Shown here one piece after another: positions 6,812-16,223 of a DNA stretch of 64,000 nucleotides. Position 1 is the stretch's first letter. The number at the start of each line of letters is the position of its first letter. Made by a program: the position numbers and the translations under genes. Source of the stretch: Bog-473 sp963755375 (GTDB lineage Bacteria > Actinomycetota > Acidimicrobiia > Acidimicrobiales > RAAP-2). The notes under the pieces were generated by a model. That model made no database searches, had not been told where the DNA came from, and was given only the letters and a program-made list of their open reading frames with translations. Location of the stretch: NCBI GenBank assembly GCA_963755375.1, contig CAVWKG010000016.1, positions 2,604,001 to 2,668,000 on the forward strand, read 5' to 3'.

Positions 6812-9726
6812 ACCGACTCCAGTCGCACGTCGGTCACCGGCTGGCGGCTGTCGATGAGCGTGGCGACCGCGTTAGGCGGCACGCTCTCGCCGCCGGGCAC
6901 GTTGAAGTCGATGGCGACGACGCCCCGGGCTACGCCCTCGTCGGACTCGGCGGCCAGGATCAACTCGCCCCGAGCCGAACGCACCTTGACCCGGTCACCC
7001 GTCTTGGCACCCAGGCGGTCGAGGTCGTAGGGATTGGCGCGCGCCACGAGCACGGGCACCAGCGGCGTGAGCGACGGCGAACCCGTGACCGAGCTGCCGG
7101 CGTCGTAGAGGCGCCGCCCCGACACCAGGCGCAGGCTGTAGCTGTCGGCCTTGGGGATCTGCAGCGACTCGGTGCCGCCGGTACCGGTCCCGGCCAACAG
7201 GGGCGGCGGGCTGCCCAGGTCGGTGATGTGCTCGGAGGCGGGACTGCTGGTGCCGGTGCCCACGCGCGGCGGCGCACCCTGGCGCTCGACCGACTCCACA
7301 CCGGGCAGCGCCGTGGGGTCGATCGGCGTGACGTCGTCGCGGTGGCTCTCGTTCCCGCTGAGCGGCACGAGGATGCCGTCGTGGGCCACGTCGGAGTGCA
7401 GGACCTCCTGGGTCAGCCCGGCGTAGGCCGGCGCCGTCCGGGTCAGCTCGTCCGAGAGGTCGTTGTCGCTGGCGAGACCCAGGTCGGATCCGAGGGCGAC
7501 GGCGAGCTCGGCGGCGATCATCCAGTCGGGCCAGGCGAAGCCGGGCGCCGAGAGCTTGGGACCGAGGCGGCTGACCCGCCCCTCGATGTTGGTCGTGGTG
7601 CCCGCCCGCTCGTGCGTCACCGCGCAGGGCAGCACGACGTCGGCGTGTGCGTCGACCGACTCGGACGGGTGACCCGTGACGGCGACGACGAAGTGCCCGG
7701 CGCCGAGCGCCTTGGCGGCCACGGCACGGTCGGGGAAGTCGTCGAGCGGGTCGGCGCCGAGCAGGACGAGGGCGCGCACCGCACTCTGGCCGGGGCTGAC
7801 GGTCAGGCCGTCGGTCTCGCCTGCCATGGAGGCGAGGATGTCGGCCGTCGAGAGCCCGGCCTGCGCCGGCACCGAGCCCCAGGCGGCGGTGAAGCGCTCG
7901 CGGCCGGCCTCGAGGCTGACCCGCCCCGGGAGGAGGCCCGGCGCCAGTCCCATGTCGAGCGCACCGAAGACGTTGCCGCGCCGCAGCGCCGGCAGGAAGT
8001 GGGCCTTCGGGAGCGCAGCAGCCAGCACGCGCACCGCGCCGGCCGCCACCTCCCCCGCCTCGGCATACGAGGGCCGGCCGGCCACGATGACCACACCCTC
8101 GCCGTCGGGGTGCGCGTCTAACACGGCGCGGGCGGCTTCGAACTGCTGCGTCGTCACGGTCGCGCCCTCGGGGTGCGAGCCCAGCGCCGTGACGGCGTCG
8201 GCGTCCCCGGTGAGGGCGCGGGCCATGAGCGGCGCCTCGCCGGGACGGATGCGCAGCGAGGCGGCGGCCAGCGCGGTGAGGGCGGTCGGGGCGGGCGCGA
8301 TCTCGAGCAGCTGGGTGTCGCCGCCGACCACGGCCTCGCGCAGGCGCAGGAAGAGCACCGGGAGCTCCTCGCGCAGGTCGCCGGCCAGCGTGACGAGCAC
8401 CGGGGCGGCGCAGGCCTCGTCGATGGTGGCGCGCGGCAGCCCCAGGACGAGCTCGGCGGGCAGGCCGTCACCCAGTTGGGCGTCGACCGAGTCGGTGCCG
8501 ATCACGCCCTTGGCCAGCTTGGCCCAGGCGTAGGCGGACTCGTTGGTCAGGCGTGCCCCTCCGATGACGGCCACCGCGCCGGCTCCGCCGGACTCCTTGG
8601 CGGCGGACAGTCCGGCCGCCGCGGCAGCCAGGGCCTCGCCCCAACCGACCGAGACCAGCTCACCTTCCTTGCGGATGCGCGGCTCCACCAGGCGGCCGTG
8701 CTCGAACCGTCCCGTCTCGCGGGCCTCGCCGAGGAACTGGCCGCGACTGGCGCCGAGGCTGACGACCTGCGACGCCGTGGCGGGCGCCACGTCGACGGCC
8801 TCGTCGGCCACCTCGTCGGGTTGCGGGCCGTTGTCGACCTCGTCGCCGTTGACCGACTCGAAGCTGAAGCGGCCCTTGTCGCAGAGCCAGCCGTGGTTGA
8901 CCGGCTCGGAGTCGATGCCGAGCAGCCGGGTCAGGCGGTTCTGCGAGGACTGCACGGCGACCCGGCACCCGACGGAGCAGGCGGTGCAGGTGGACTCGAC
9001 CTGATCGAGGTCCCAGGGGCGGGCGGTGAAGCGGTAGGGCGTGGCGGTGAGCGCGCCGACCGGGCAGATCTGCACGGTGTTGCCGCTGAAGTACGAGGAG
9101 AAGGGCTCGGTCGGGAAGGTGGCGACCTCGACGGCGTCGCCGCGCCCGGAGAAGTCGATCTGGGCCTCGCCGGCCACGTCCGAGGCGAAGCGCGTGCAGC
9201 GGGCGCACTGGATGCAGCGCTCCCGGTCGAGCAGCACCAGGTCTGAGATGGCGATGGGCTTCTCGAAGTGGCGCTTCTCCTCAATGAAGCGTGTCTCGCC
9301 GGGGCCGTAGGCCAGCGTCTGGTCCTGCAGGGGGCACTCGCCTCCCTTGTCGCAGACGGGGCAGTCGAGCGGGTGGTTGGCCAGCAGGAACTCGAGCACC
9401 CCATCCTGCGCCTTCTTCACCTTGTCCGACGTCGTGTCGACCACCATGCCCTGGCTGGCCTCAATGAAGCAGGCCGGCTGCAGGGTGGCGCCGCGCGGCC
9501 CCTCCACCTCGACCAGGCACATGCGGCACATGCCGACCGGCTCCATGCGCGGGTGGTAGCAGAAGCGCGGGATGTAGGTCCCGGCCCGCTCGGCCGCGGC
9601 GATCAGCAGCTCGCCCTTCTTCGCGGTGACCTCGCGCCCGTCCAACGTGAAGGTGTGCATCCCGTCGTCCTTGGCGCCGGCCGCCAGCGCATCGGTGGGA
9701 CTCTTGGTCTTCGCCGTGTCAGTCAA
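6808..9726 (-). CDS. nuoG: NADH-quinone oxidoreductase subunit G
   Basis: Largest peripheral-arm subunit (972 aa), holding several Fe-S clusters and a molybdopterin-oxidoreductase-like domain without known catalytic use. In order: a 2Fe-2S domain (FCYHPRMEPVGMCRMC plus a later Cys), the His-Cys cluster HPLDCPVCDKGGECPLQD, a 4Fe-4S motif ERCIQCARC, and CTACSVGC followed by WLCDKGRF, the four-cysteine N7 site that only some species keep. The C-terminal half is alanine-rich with a low-complexity Gly/Ser/Pro linker near residues 790-830. Start is TTG at 9726, overlapping the nuoF end by eight bases. Met23 is a less likely alternative. Confidence 0.95.
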   Translation of the reverse strand: MTDTAKTKSPTDALAAGAKDDGMHTFTLDGREVTAKKGELLIAAAERAGTYIPRFCYHPRMEPVGMCRMCLVEVEGPRGATLQPACFIEASQGMVVDTTSDKVKKAQDGVLEFLLANHPLDCPVCDKGGECPLQDQTLAYGPGETRFIEEKRHFEKPIAISDLVLLDRERCIQCARCTRFASDVAGEAQIDFSGRGDAVEVATFPTEPFSSYFSGNTVQICPVGALTATPYRFTARPWDLDQVESTCTACSVGCRVAVQSSQNRLTRLLGIDSEPVNHGWLCDKGRFSFESVNGDEVDNGPQPDEVADEAVDVAPATASQVVSLGASRGQFLGEARETGRFEHGRLVEPRIRKEGELVSVGWGEALAAAAAGLSAAKESGGAGAVAVIGGARLTNESAYAWAKLAKGVIGTDSVDAQLGDGLPAELVLGLPRATIDEACAAPVLVTLAGDLREELPVLFLRLREAVVGGDTQLLEIAPAPTALTALAAASLRIRPGEAPLMARALTGDADAVTALGSHPEGATVTTQQFEAARAVLDAHPDGEGVVIVAGRPSYAEAGEVAAGAVRVLAAALPKAHFLPALRRGNVFGALDMGLAPGLLPGRVSLEAGRERFTAAWGSVPAQAGLSTADILASMAGETDGLTVSPGQSAVRALVLLGADPLDDFPDRAVAAKALGAGHFVVAVTGHPSESVDAHADVVLPCAVTHERAGTTTNIEGRVSRLGPKLSAPGFAWPDWMIAAELAVALGSDLGLASDNDLSDELTRTAPAYAGLTQEVLHSDVAHDGILVPLSGNESHRDDVTPIDPTALPGVESVERQGAPPRVGTGTSSPASEHITDLGSPPPLLAGTGTGGTESLQIPKADSYSLRLVSGRRLYDAGSSVTGSPSLTPLVPVLVARANPYDLDRLGAKTGDRVKVRSARGELILAAESDEGVARGVVAIDFNVPGGESVPPNAVATLIDSRQPVTDVRLESV

Positions 9727-11023
9727 AGGGACATCCCCCTTCCTTCACGTGCACCAGGAACTCGTCGCGGAACATGCGGATGCCCGACGCGATGGATGAC
9801 GGGATCGACGGGCCGAGCACGCAGATGGTGGTCTGCTGCGGCGGCCAGGCCACGCCCGGAGAGATGTTGTCGCACAGGTCCATGAGGAGGTCCAGATCCT
9901 CCTCGCGCCCGGCGCCGTTCTCAATTCGGTACATGATGCGCTCCAGCCAGCCCGCGCCCTCGCGGCACGGCGTGCACTGCCCGCACGACTCGCGGGAGAA
10001 GAACTTGGTGATGCGCCAGGAGGCGCGCACCATGCAGGTGGCGGAGTCCATGACGACGACCGAGCCGGAGCCGAGCATGGAGCCGGCGTTGCCCACCTCG
10101 TCCTGGCCCAGCGGGAGGTCCACCTGGTCCGGGCCGAACCACGGGGCCGACACGCCGCCGGGGATGAACGCCTTGAGCGTGTTGGAGCCCCGGATGCCGC
10201 CGCCGAGCACGGGGGCGTAGATCAGATCGCGGAACGTGGTCTTGACCATCTCGAGCTCGTAGTTGCCCGGGTTGCGCACGTGACCGGCCAGCGCGAACAG
10301 CCGCGTCCCCGTGGAGCGGCCGCCACCGAGGGCGGCGAACGCGGCACCGCCGTTGTTCACGATCCAGGGGATGTTGGCCATGGTCTCGACGTTGTTGACC
10401 ACCGTCGGCTCGCCGTAGAGGCCGATGGCGGCGGGAAAGAACGGCGGCTTGATGCGCGGGAACCCTCGCTTGCCCTCGAGCGACTCGAGCAGCGCCGTCT
10501 CCTCCCCGCAGATGTAGGCGCCGGCTCCCGGGTGCACCACGATGTCGAGCGAGAAGCCCGATTCGAAGATGTTGCTCCCCACCGCGCCGTGCGCGTAGGC
10601 CTCGTTCAACGCCGCCTGCAGGCGCTCCAGGCCCAAGGCGAACTCCCCGCGCAGGTAGATGAAGGCCTGGGTGACCTGCAGCGCGTAGGCGGAGATCAGC
10701 ACGCCCTCGAGGATCTGGTGCGGGTCGCCCTCAATGAGCATGTGGTCCTTGAAGGTGGCCGGCTCGGACTCATCACCGTTGATCACGAGGTAGGTCAGCG
10801 GGTTCTTGCGCAGCATCGACCACTTGCGCCCGGCCGGGAAGCCAGCGCCGCCGCGCCCGAGCAGGCTGGCGGCGTCGACCTCGGCCGCCACCGCCTCGGG
10901 CGTCATGGTCAGGGCCTTGCGCAGACCGGTGTAGCCGCCGGTGGCCAGGTAGCGCTCCAGGGTGAAGGAGTCGTGGTAGCCGAGGCGCGCCGTGATGATT
11001 TTCGGGGCGTCGGTCAGCGCCAT
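9719..11023 (-). CDS. nuoF: NADH-quinone oxidoreductase subunit F (FMN/NADH-binding)
   Basis: NADH dehydrogenase module subunit of 434 aa that binds NADH, FMN and cluster N3. Visible motifs are GRGGAGFPAGRKW (FMN/NADH glycine-rich loop), GAYICGEETALLESLEGKRG, and the N3 ligands in ESCGQCTPCREG plus a later Cys in DLMDLCDNI. Start is ATG at 11023, sharing one base with the nuoE stop. An open frame reads through from a frameshifted nuoD into nuoF, but that continuity is an artefact of the nuoD frameshift. Confidence 0.96.
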   Translation of the reverse strand: MALTDAPKIITARLGYHDSFTLERYLATGGYTGLRKALTMTPEAVAAEVDAASLLGRGGAGFPAGRKWSMLRKNPLTYLVINGDESEPATFKDHMLIEGDPHQILEGVLISAYALQVTQAFIYLRGEFALGLERLQAALNEAYAHGAVGSNIFESGFSLDIVVHPGAGAYICGEETALLESLEGKRGFPRIKPPFFPAAIGLYGEPTVVNNVETMANIPWIVNNGGAAFAALGGGRSTGTRLFALAGHVRNPGNYELEMVKTTFRDLIYAPVLGGGIRGSNTLKAFIPGGVSAPWFGPDQVDLPLGQDEVGNAGSMLGSGSVVVMDSATCMVRASWRITKFFSRESCGQCTPCREGAGWLERIMYRIENGAGREEDLDLLMDLCDNISPGVAWPPQQTTICVLGPSIPSSIASGIRMFRDEFLVHVKEGGCPFD

Positions 11024-11652
11024 CAGGCCTTCTCCCCGCCGGCAGCGGCGGCGCGGGCGGCCTGTTCCTGCGCAACCGTGGCCCGCTCGGTCTTGATGGC
11101 GTTGCGATCGGCCTGCAGGCCGACGGTACGGCGCACCCGCACGAGCGTGCCGTGGTCGGGCACCGTGTCGGCCAGCCGGCCGGCGCGCAGATCCCCGACC
11201 AGCGCGTCGAAGCTCTCGGGCGTCTGCGCCCCCACGTAGCGGTGGTTGACCTGCACACACGGCGTCTTGTCGCAGTCGGCCAGGCACTCCGCCTCGTGGA
11301 GGGTGAAGACACCGTCGCGCGTGGTCCCTCCGGCACGAACACCGAGCGTCACCTCGGCGTGCTCCAACAGCTCGAGCGCTCCGCCGAGCAGGCAGGCGAT
11401 GTTGGTGCAGACCGCCACGGCGTACCTGCCGACGGGCTCGACGTGCAACATGTCGTAGAAGGTCGCGGTGCCCCGCACCTCGGCCGCCGTCACGCCGCAC
11501 AACTCGGCGATCTCGCTCACCGCCTCGGGGCGCAGCCAGCCGTCCTGCTCCTGGGCCAGGTGGCAGAGCGGGATGAGCGCGGAGCGCGGCTCGGGGTAGA
11601 GCGCGACCAGCTCCTCGGCCCGGGTGCGGATGTCGGTGTTGAGGTGGCTCAC
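11023..11652 (-). CDS. nuoE: NADH-quinone oxidoreductase subunit E
   Basis: Thioredoxin-fold subunit of the NADH module carrying the 2Fe-2S cluster N1a; 209 aa. The four cluster cysteines are seen as VCTNIAC and ECLADC. The N-terminal helical part (ALIPLCHLAQEQDGWL, VRGTATFYDMLH) is typical. The C-terminal 45 residues are Ala/Arg-rich and look like an unstructured extension. Start is ATG at 11652, overlapping the nuoD stop by four bases. Confidence 0.96.
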   Translation of the reverse strand: MSHLNTDIRTRAEELVALYPEPRSALIPLCHLAQEQDGWLRPEAVSEIAELCGVTAAEVRGTATFYDMLHVEPVGRYAVAVCTNIACLLGGALELLEHAEVTLGVRAGGTTRDGVFTLHEAECLADCDKTPCVQVNHRYVGAQTPESFDALVGDLRAGRLADTVPDHGTLVRVRRTVGLQADRNAIKTERATVAQEQAARAAAAGGEKA

Positions 11653-13060
11653 CGGTCCACCTCGCCCATGACCGGGTCGACCGACGAAATGACGGCGACC
11701 GCGTCGGCCATGGTGCCGCCCCGCAGGAGCAACGGGAGGGCCTGCAGGTTGACGAAACTCGGCGCACGGATGTGCATGCGGAACGGCTTCGAGGTCCCGT
11801 CCGAGACCATGTAGCAGCCCAGCTCGCCCCGGGGAGACTCGATCGCCACGTAGACCTCGCCTTCGGGAACTCGGAAGCCCTCGGTGAAGATCTTGAAGTG
11901 GTGGATGAGCGCCTCCATGCTCTCGTCGATGCGGGCGCGGGCGGCGGCGTCACCTTGCGGTCCTGCACGCGATAGTCCCCGGGGGGCATCATCTCGGCGA
12001 TCTGGCGGATCATCTTGATGGACTCGCGGATCTCGTTGAGGCGCACCGAGTAGCGGTCGAAGTTGTCGCCGTAGGTCCCCACGATCACGTCGAAGTCGAG
12101 CTTGTCGTAGGCCAGGTAGGGCATAGTGCGCCGCAGGTCCCAGGGAACGCCGGTGGAGCGCAGAATGGGCCCGGTCACCGAGAGCGCGAGCGCCTCCTCG
12201 GCCGAGATGTTGCCCACCGCCTCGGTCCGCTCCCGAAAGATGGGCTGGCCGGTCAGCAGTTCGTCGTATTCGTAGGTGCGGGCCAGGATGGTCTCGCAGA
12301 TGATGTCGATGTCGTCCTCCCAGCCGTCGGGCAGGTCGGCGGCGACGCCGCCCGGGCGGATGTAGTTGCAATTCATCCGCAGCCCGGTGGCCTTCTCGAA
12401 GAAGGCGAGGACCATCTCGCGCTCACGGAAGCCATAGATCAGCATGGAGGTGGAGCCGAGGTCACCTCCATTCGTGGCCATCCACAGCAAGTGCGACGAC
12501 ACCCGGTTGAGCTCGACCATCAGCATCCGGATCCAGACGGCGCGCGGTGGCGTCTCCACGTCCAGGAGAGCCTCGGTGGCCAGGGAGAAGACCAACTCGT
12601 TGTGCAGCGGGGACAGATAGTCCATCCGGGTCACGTTGGTCGCGCCTTGGACGTAGGTCAGCTCCTCCCCCTGCTTCTCCATGCCGGTGTGGAGGTAGCC
12701 GATGATGGGCTTGGTGCGCAGGATCGTCTCACCGTCCAGCTCGAGCATGAGGCGCAGCACGCCGTGGGTGGAAGGGTGTTGGGGCCCCATGTTGATGATC
12801 GTCGTCTCGTCGTCACGGCGTTCGATGTCGATGTCAGCCGGATCCGCGTAGCCGCCCTCAGGGAGACGAAGGACCGCGCCAACCTCCTGGCGGAGTTCGC
12901 CGGCGCTGGTGGTGGTGCGGGACCGCAGGCCCTGGTCGCCCTCTGACGTCTCCATGACCAGGGCCTGCTCTTCGGCCTCGTGGCGCGCCACCAGGCCGGC
13001 CTCGTCGTGCTCGTCCTCAGGCTCGAGGTCGTGGTCGTGGGTGTCGTCGTGATCGGTCAC
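11649..13060 (-). pseudogene. nuoD: NADH-quinone oxidoreductase subunit D, interrupted by a single-base frameshift
   Basis: 49-kDa-type subunit that lines the quinone site with NuoB and NuoH. The N-terminal frame from GTG at 13060 (GTGA overlap with nuoC) runs through MGPQHPSTHGVLRL to VQDRKVTPPP. It then becomes nonsense, while the proper continuation (ARIDESMEALIHHF to PVMGEVDR) lies in another frame ending at 11649. The join is in the C/G-rich run near 11936-11950 and is restored by one extra base. The first 85 or so residues are an acidic, His-rich extension not found in short homologues. All other nuo genes look intact, so sequencing error is more likely than true loss. Confidence 0.9.
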
Positions 13061-13578
13061 CGGGGGCCCGGCGCTTCCTTGAATTGCACGGGCACCCGCC
13101 CGACGCCGTAGTCCTTGCGCAGGGGGTGGCCCTCCCAGTCATCGGGCATGAGGATGCGCGTCATGTCGGGGTGGCCCTCGAAGATGATCCCGAACATGTC
13201 GTAGGCCTCGCGCTCCATGGAGTCGGCGCCGGGGTAGACGTCCACCACGCTGTCGACAGCCGGATCGGACTCAGGCACCTGCACCCTGATGCGCACACGC
13301 TGGCGGGACGAGAGCGACAGCAGGTTGACGACGACCTCGAAGCGCTCAGCCCTCATGCCTTCGGGCAGGGAGCGGCCCGGGTGGGTCAGATAGTCGACGA
13401 CGCACAGGTCGCTGCACATCTCGAAGCCGGCCTCACGAAATGCCCCCACCATCTGCTTGTAGGTCTCGCGGCGGGGAAAGGCCAGCTGATCGACCAGACG
13501 GTCGGGCAGACGCGGCACCTCGGGGAGGACACTGGCAGGGGAGGCCACCGGCGCGGTCGTCGGGGTCGTCCCGCTCAC
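13057..13578 (-). CDS. nuoC: NADH-quinone oxidoreductase subunit C
   Basis: 30-kDa-type peripheral subunit of complex I, 173 aa, which packs against NuoD and NuoI. The signature DSVVDVYPGADSMEREAYDMFGI followed by HPDMTRILMPDDWEGHPLRKDY is clear. Start is GTG at 13578, overlapping the nuoB stop as GTGA. The N-terminal 25 residues are Thr/Pro-rich and probably disordered. Confidence 0.95.
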   Translation of the reverse strand: MSGTTPTTAPVASPASVLPEVPRLPDRLVDQLAFPRRETYKQMVGAFREAGFEMCSDLCVVDYLTHPGRSLPEGMRAERFEVVVNLLSLSSRQRVRIRVQVPESDPAVDSVVDVYPGADSMEREAYDMFGIIFEGHPDMTRILMPDDWEGHPLRKDYGVGRVPVQFKEAPGPR

Positions 13579-14135
13579 CGTGGCGTGGCCACCCGCACGG
13601 CGTCGGGGACGGTGGGCACCCAGCCACCGGTCGCCTGCTCGCCGGCTGGGACGGAGGATCCGGGCCGGCGGGTGATCTCACCGGTGCGAATCTTCTCGTG
13701 CAGCGTCAAGATGGCGTGCAGGAGCGTCTCGGGCGACGGTGGGCAACCGGGGGCGTAGACGTCCACCGGAACGATCTGGTCCACCCCCTGCACGATGGCG
13801 TAGTTGTTGAACATCCCTCCGGTCGACGCGCAGACACCCATGGAGATGACCCACTTGGGTTCCATCATCTGGTCGTAGATCTGGCGAAGGACCGGGGCCA
13901 TCTTCTGCGAGACCCGTCCGGCCACGATCATCAGATCGGCCTGGCGCGGCGAACTCCGGAAGACCTCCATGCCGAGCCGGCTGATGTCGTAGTCGGCGGC
14001 CCCGACCGAGATCATCTCAATGGCGCAGCAGGCGAGGCCGAAGGTGGCCGGCCAGACGCTATTGCGGCGGGCCCACTTGACCAGATCCTCGATACGACCG
14101 GTCAGGAAATTGTGCTGGAGGTCCTCGAACCCCAT
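13575..14135 (-). CDS. nuoB: NADH-quinone oxidoreductase subunit B
   Basis: Subunit of 186 aa holding cluster N2, the terminal Fe-S cluster that reduces quinone. Ligand cysteines are visible in FGLACCAIEM (adjacent pair), in SMGVCASTGGMF and in VYAPGCPPSPE. Start is ATG at 14135, three bases after the nuoA stop. The C-terminal 30 residues after EKIRTGE are variable. Confidence 0.97.
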   Translation of the reverse strand: MGFEDLQHNFLTGRIEDLVKWARRNSVWPATFGLACCAIEMISVGAADYDISRLGMEVFRSSPRQADLMIVAGRVSQKMAPVLRQIYDQMMEPKWVISMGVCASTGGMFNNYAIVQGVDQIVPVDVYAPGCPPSPETLLHAILTLHEKIRTGEITRRPGSSVPAGEQATGGWVPTVPDAVRVATPR

Positions 14136-14138
14136 CGG

Positions 14139-14588
14139 TCAGGCCGCCTCACCGGGGGTCTTCGACGCACTGATCCGGGTGATGGTCGACTCCGACGTGC
14201 GGCTCGGCATGCCTGGCTGCAACGTCTTCGCCGGGCCCCACGTCAGGGCCCCGTTGGAGATGAGGTACAGGAACGAGACGAAGACCACCGCTGCGAACAC
14301 GATCACTTCGATGAGCCCGAACGTCGCGATCTGGTGGAAGACCACCGCCCAGGGGTACAGGAACACGATCTCGATGTCGAAGATGATGAAGATCATCGAC
14401 ACCAGGTAGAAGCGCACCGGGAAACGCTGGGGCGGCTCCACGTCCGGGACGATGCCGCACTCGTAGGGTGCGAGCTTGGCGACGGACGGCTTCTTGCGCG
14501 GCGCCAGTATCGCTGAGGACACCAGCGAGAAGACGGTGAAAGCGAGGGCGAGCAGCCCCATGATGAGGATCGGGAGGTACTGGTCCAC
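14139..14588 (-). CDS. nuoA: NADH-quinone oxidoreductase subunit A
   Basis: Three-helix membrane subunit of complex I, first gene of the operon; 149 aa. The conserved segment between helices 1 and 2 reads LAPYECGIVPDVEPPQRFPVRFYLVSMIFIIFDIE, including the loop cysteine that reports the active/deactive state in some species. Start is GTG at 14588, reading V/M-DQYLPILIMG. The operon promoter must lie in the 87 bases shared with the divergent flavoprotein gene. I see no canonical Rex operator there. Confidence 0.96.
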   Translation of the reverse strand: MDQYLPILIMGLLALAFTVFSLVSSAILAPRKKPSVAKLAPYECGIVPDVEPPQRFPVRFYLVSMIFIIFDIEIVFLYPWAVVFHQIATFGLIEVIVFAAVVFVSFLYLISNGALTWGPAKTLQPGMPSRTSESTITRISASKTPGEAA

Positions 14589-14675
14589 TGCCTTCCGTTT
14601 CTACCATGCGACCCGTTCGCCGGGCACATCCGCGGCGCTGGTCAGAGGGCCCCGCGGGGGACCTACGATGCCTGC

Positions 14676-16214
14676 GTGACGGCTCCCGACGAGACCCCCG
14701 GGCCCGGCGCCCCCAAGAAGGCGGCGCGGACGGCGAAAGCCCCGGCCAAGAAGCAGGCGGCGGTCAAGAAGGCGCCGGCGAAGAAGGCCGCGGTCAAGAA
14801 GGCGCCGGCGAAGAAGGCGGCGGTCAAGAAGGCGCCGGCGAAGAAGGCGGCAACGCCCGCCGCAACCGACTCGGCCGACAAGGCGCCCCGGCCCCGGCCG
14901 CGGGCGGCGCGTCCGGCCGCCGAGCACGTGCACGATGCCGTGATCGTCGGGGCGGGACCCACCGGCTCCTCCTGTGGCTACTGGCTGGCCCAGGCGGGCT
15001 GGGATGTGGTGGTCGTCGAGAAGAAGGAGTTCCCCCGGGAGAAGACCTGCGGGGACGGCCTCACCCCCCGCGCCGTCCGGCAGCTGGCCGACATGGGTCT
15101 GGAGGAGGCCCTGGCCGGTTCCCACCGCTACCAGGGCCTGCGCGCCTTCGGCTTCGGCCGCTCCATCGACATGCGTTGGCCGGAGCACCCGAACTTCCCC
15201 GACTACGGCTACACCATCACGCGCCACGACCTCGACGGGCTGGTGGCCGGGCACGCCGCGGGCGCGGGGGCCACCCTGCTCCAGGGCACCGAGGTCACCG
15301 CACCTCTCCTCGACGAGGCCGCCCCGCTCGCGGGCCTGCTGCCGACGCTCACCGGCGTCACGGTCAAGGACAAGGGTGCGGCGGGCACCCGCACCATCCG
15401 AGCCCGCTACGTCGTGGTGGCCGACGGATCCAATTCGCGGGTGGGCCGCATGCTCGGCACGACGCGGCGCCGGGACCTGCCCATGGGCATGGCCCTGCGC
15501 GGGTACTACCGGTCTGACCGCCACGACGACCCGTTCATCGAGTCGCACCTCGACATCCGGGACGCCGAGGGCAACGTCGTGCCCGGGTACGGCTGGATAT
15601 TCCCCATGGGCGACGGACGGGTGAACGTCGGGGTCGGCCTGCTCTCGACCGACCAGCGCTGGAAGGGCCTCAACACCTCCCATCTCATGGACGCCTTCGT
15701 GGCGTTCGCCCCGTCGTCCTGGGGCCTGCGACCCGAGACGAGCCTGGGGCCACCGACCGGCGGGAAGCTCCCGATGGGTCTCTCGGTCGGGCCGCGCGCG
15801 GGCGGCAACGTGCTCATCGCCGGCGACGCCGGCGGCGCCATCAACCCGTTCAACGGGGAGGGCATCGCCTACGGCTACGAGACCGGGCGGCTGGCCGCCG
15901 CCGCCCTCGGCCACGCCCTGACCGGCGAAGGCGAGCGGGCGCTGACCGACTACGACCGCGAGCTGACGGCTGCCTACGGCCCGTACTTCAAGGTGGCGCG
16001 GGCGTTCGTGCACCTGATCTCGAACCCCGAGGCCATGCGCCTCTGCGTCGGCCTCGGCATGCGCTCGGAGCTATTGATGACCCAGCTCCTGCGCATCATG
16101 GCCAATCTCATGCGACCCGACGCCGCCGGCCCCGCCGAGCTCGGCTTCCGGGCCATGGAGCTCGTCTCGCGGGTCCTGCCCGATACCGACGGGCTCGAGA
16201 TCCCCGCCGCCTGA
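14676..16214 (+). CDS. Geranylgeranyl-reductase-family flavoprotein, probable menaquinone reductase, with lysine-rich N-terminal tail
   Basis: FAD-dependent oxidoreductase, 512 aa. From about residue 88 the dinucleotide fold DAVIVGAGPTGSSCGYWLAQAG appears, then CGDGLTPRAVRQL, and later LIAGDAGGAINPFNGEGI, both typical of geranylgeranyl/menaquinone side-chain reductases. In actinobacteria such genes commonly sit next to nuoA, and the mycobacterial MenJ saturates one isoprene unit of menaquinone. The assignment to menaquinone here is inferred from that context. The first 75 residues are an Ala/Lys/Pro tail with three 10-aa repeats (VKKAPAKKAA), resembling histone H1 tails. Start is GTG at 14676. 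Confidence 0.85.
   Translation: MTAPDETPGPGAPKKAARTAKAPAKKQAAVKKAPAKKAAVKKAPAKKAAVKKAPAKKAATPAATDSADKAPRPRPRAARPAAEHVHDAVIVGAGPTGSSCGYWLAQAGWDVVVVEKKEFPREKTCGDGLTPRAVRQLADMGLEEALAGSHRYQGLRAFGFGRSIDMRWPEHPNFPDYGYTITRHDLDGLVAGHAAGAGATLLQGTEVTAPLLDEAAPLAGLLPTLTGVTVKDKGAAGTRTIRARYVVVADGSNSRVGRMLGTTRRRDLPMGMALRGYYRSDRHDDPFIESHLDIRDAEGNVVPGYGWIFPMGDGRVNVGVGLLSTDQRWKGLNTSHLMDAFVAFAPSSWGLRPETSLGPPTGGKLPMGLSVGPRAGGNVLIAGDAGGAINPFNGEGIAYGYETGRLAAAALGHALTGEGERALTDYDRELTAAYGPYFKVARAFVHLISNPEAMRLCVGLGMRSELLMTQLLRIMANLMRPDAAGPAELGFRAMELVSRVLPDTDGLEIPAA
14761..14850 (+). repeat. Three tandem 30-bp repeats encoding a Lys/Ala-rich tail
   Basis: Three consecutive 30-base units (14761-14790, 14791-14820, 14821-14850) begin cggtcaagaaggcgccggcg and differ at one position near the unit end. 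They encode VKKAPAKKAA repeats at the N-terminus of the flavoprotein. Confidence 0.95.
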
Positions 16215-16223
16215 GCCACGCCG

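Noticed and set aside
9719..13060. A continuous 1113-codon open frame apparently fusing NuoD to NuoF
   Set aside because: The middle section, antisense-like and Arg/Pro-rich, is out of frame with the real nuoD end and with nuoE; the continuity results from the nuoD frameshift.
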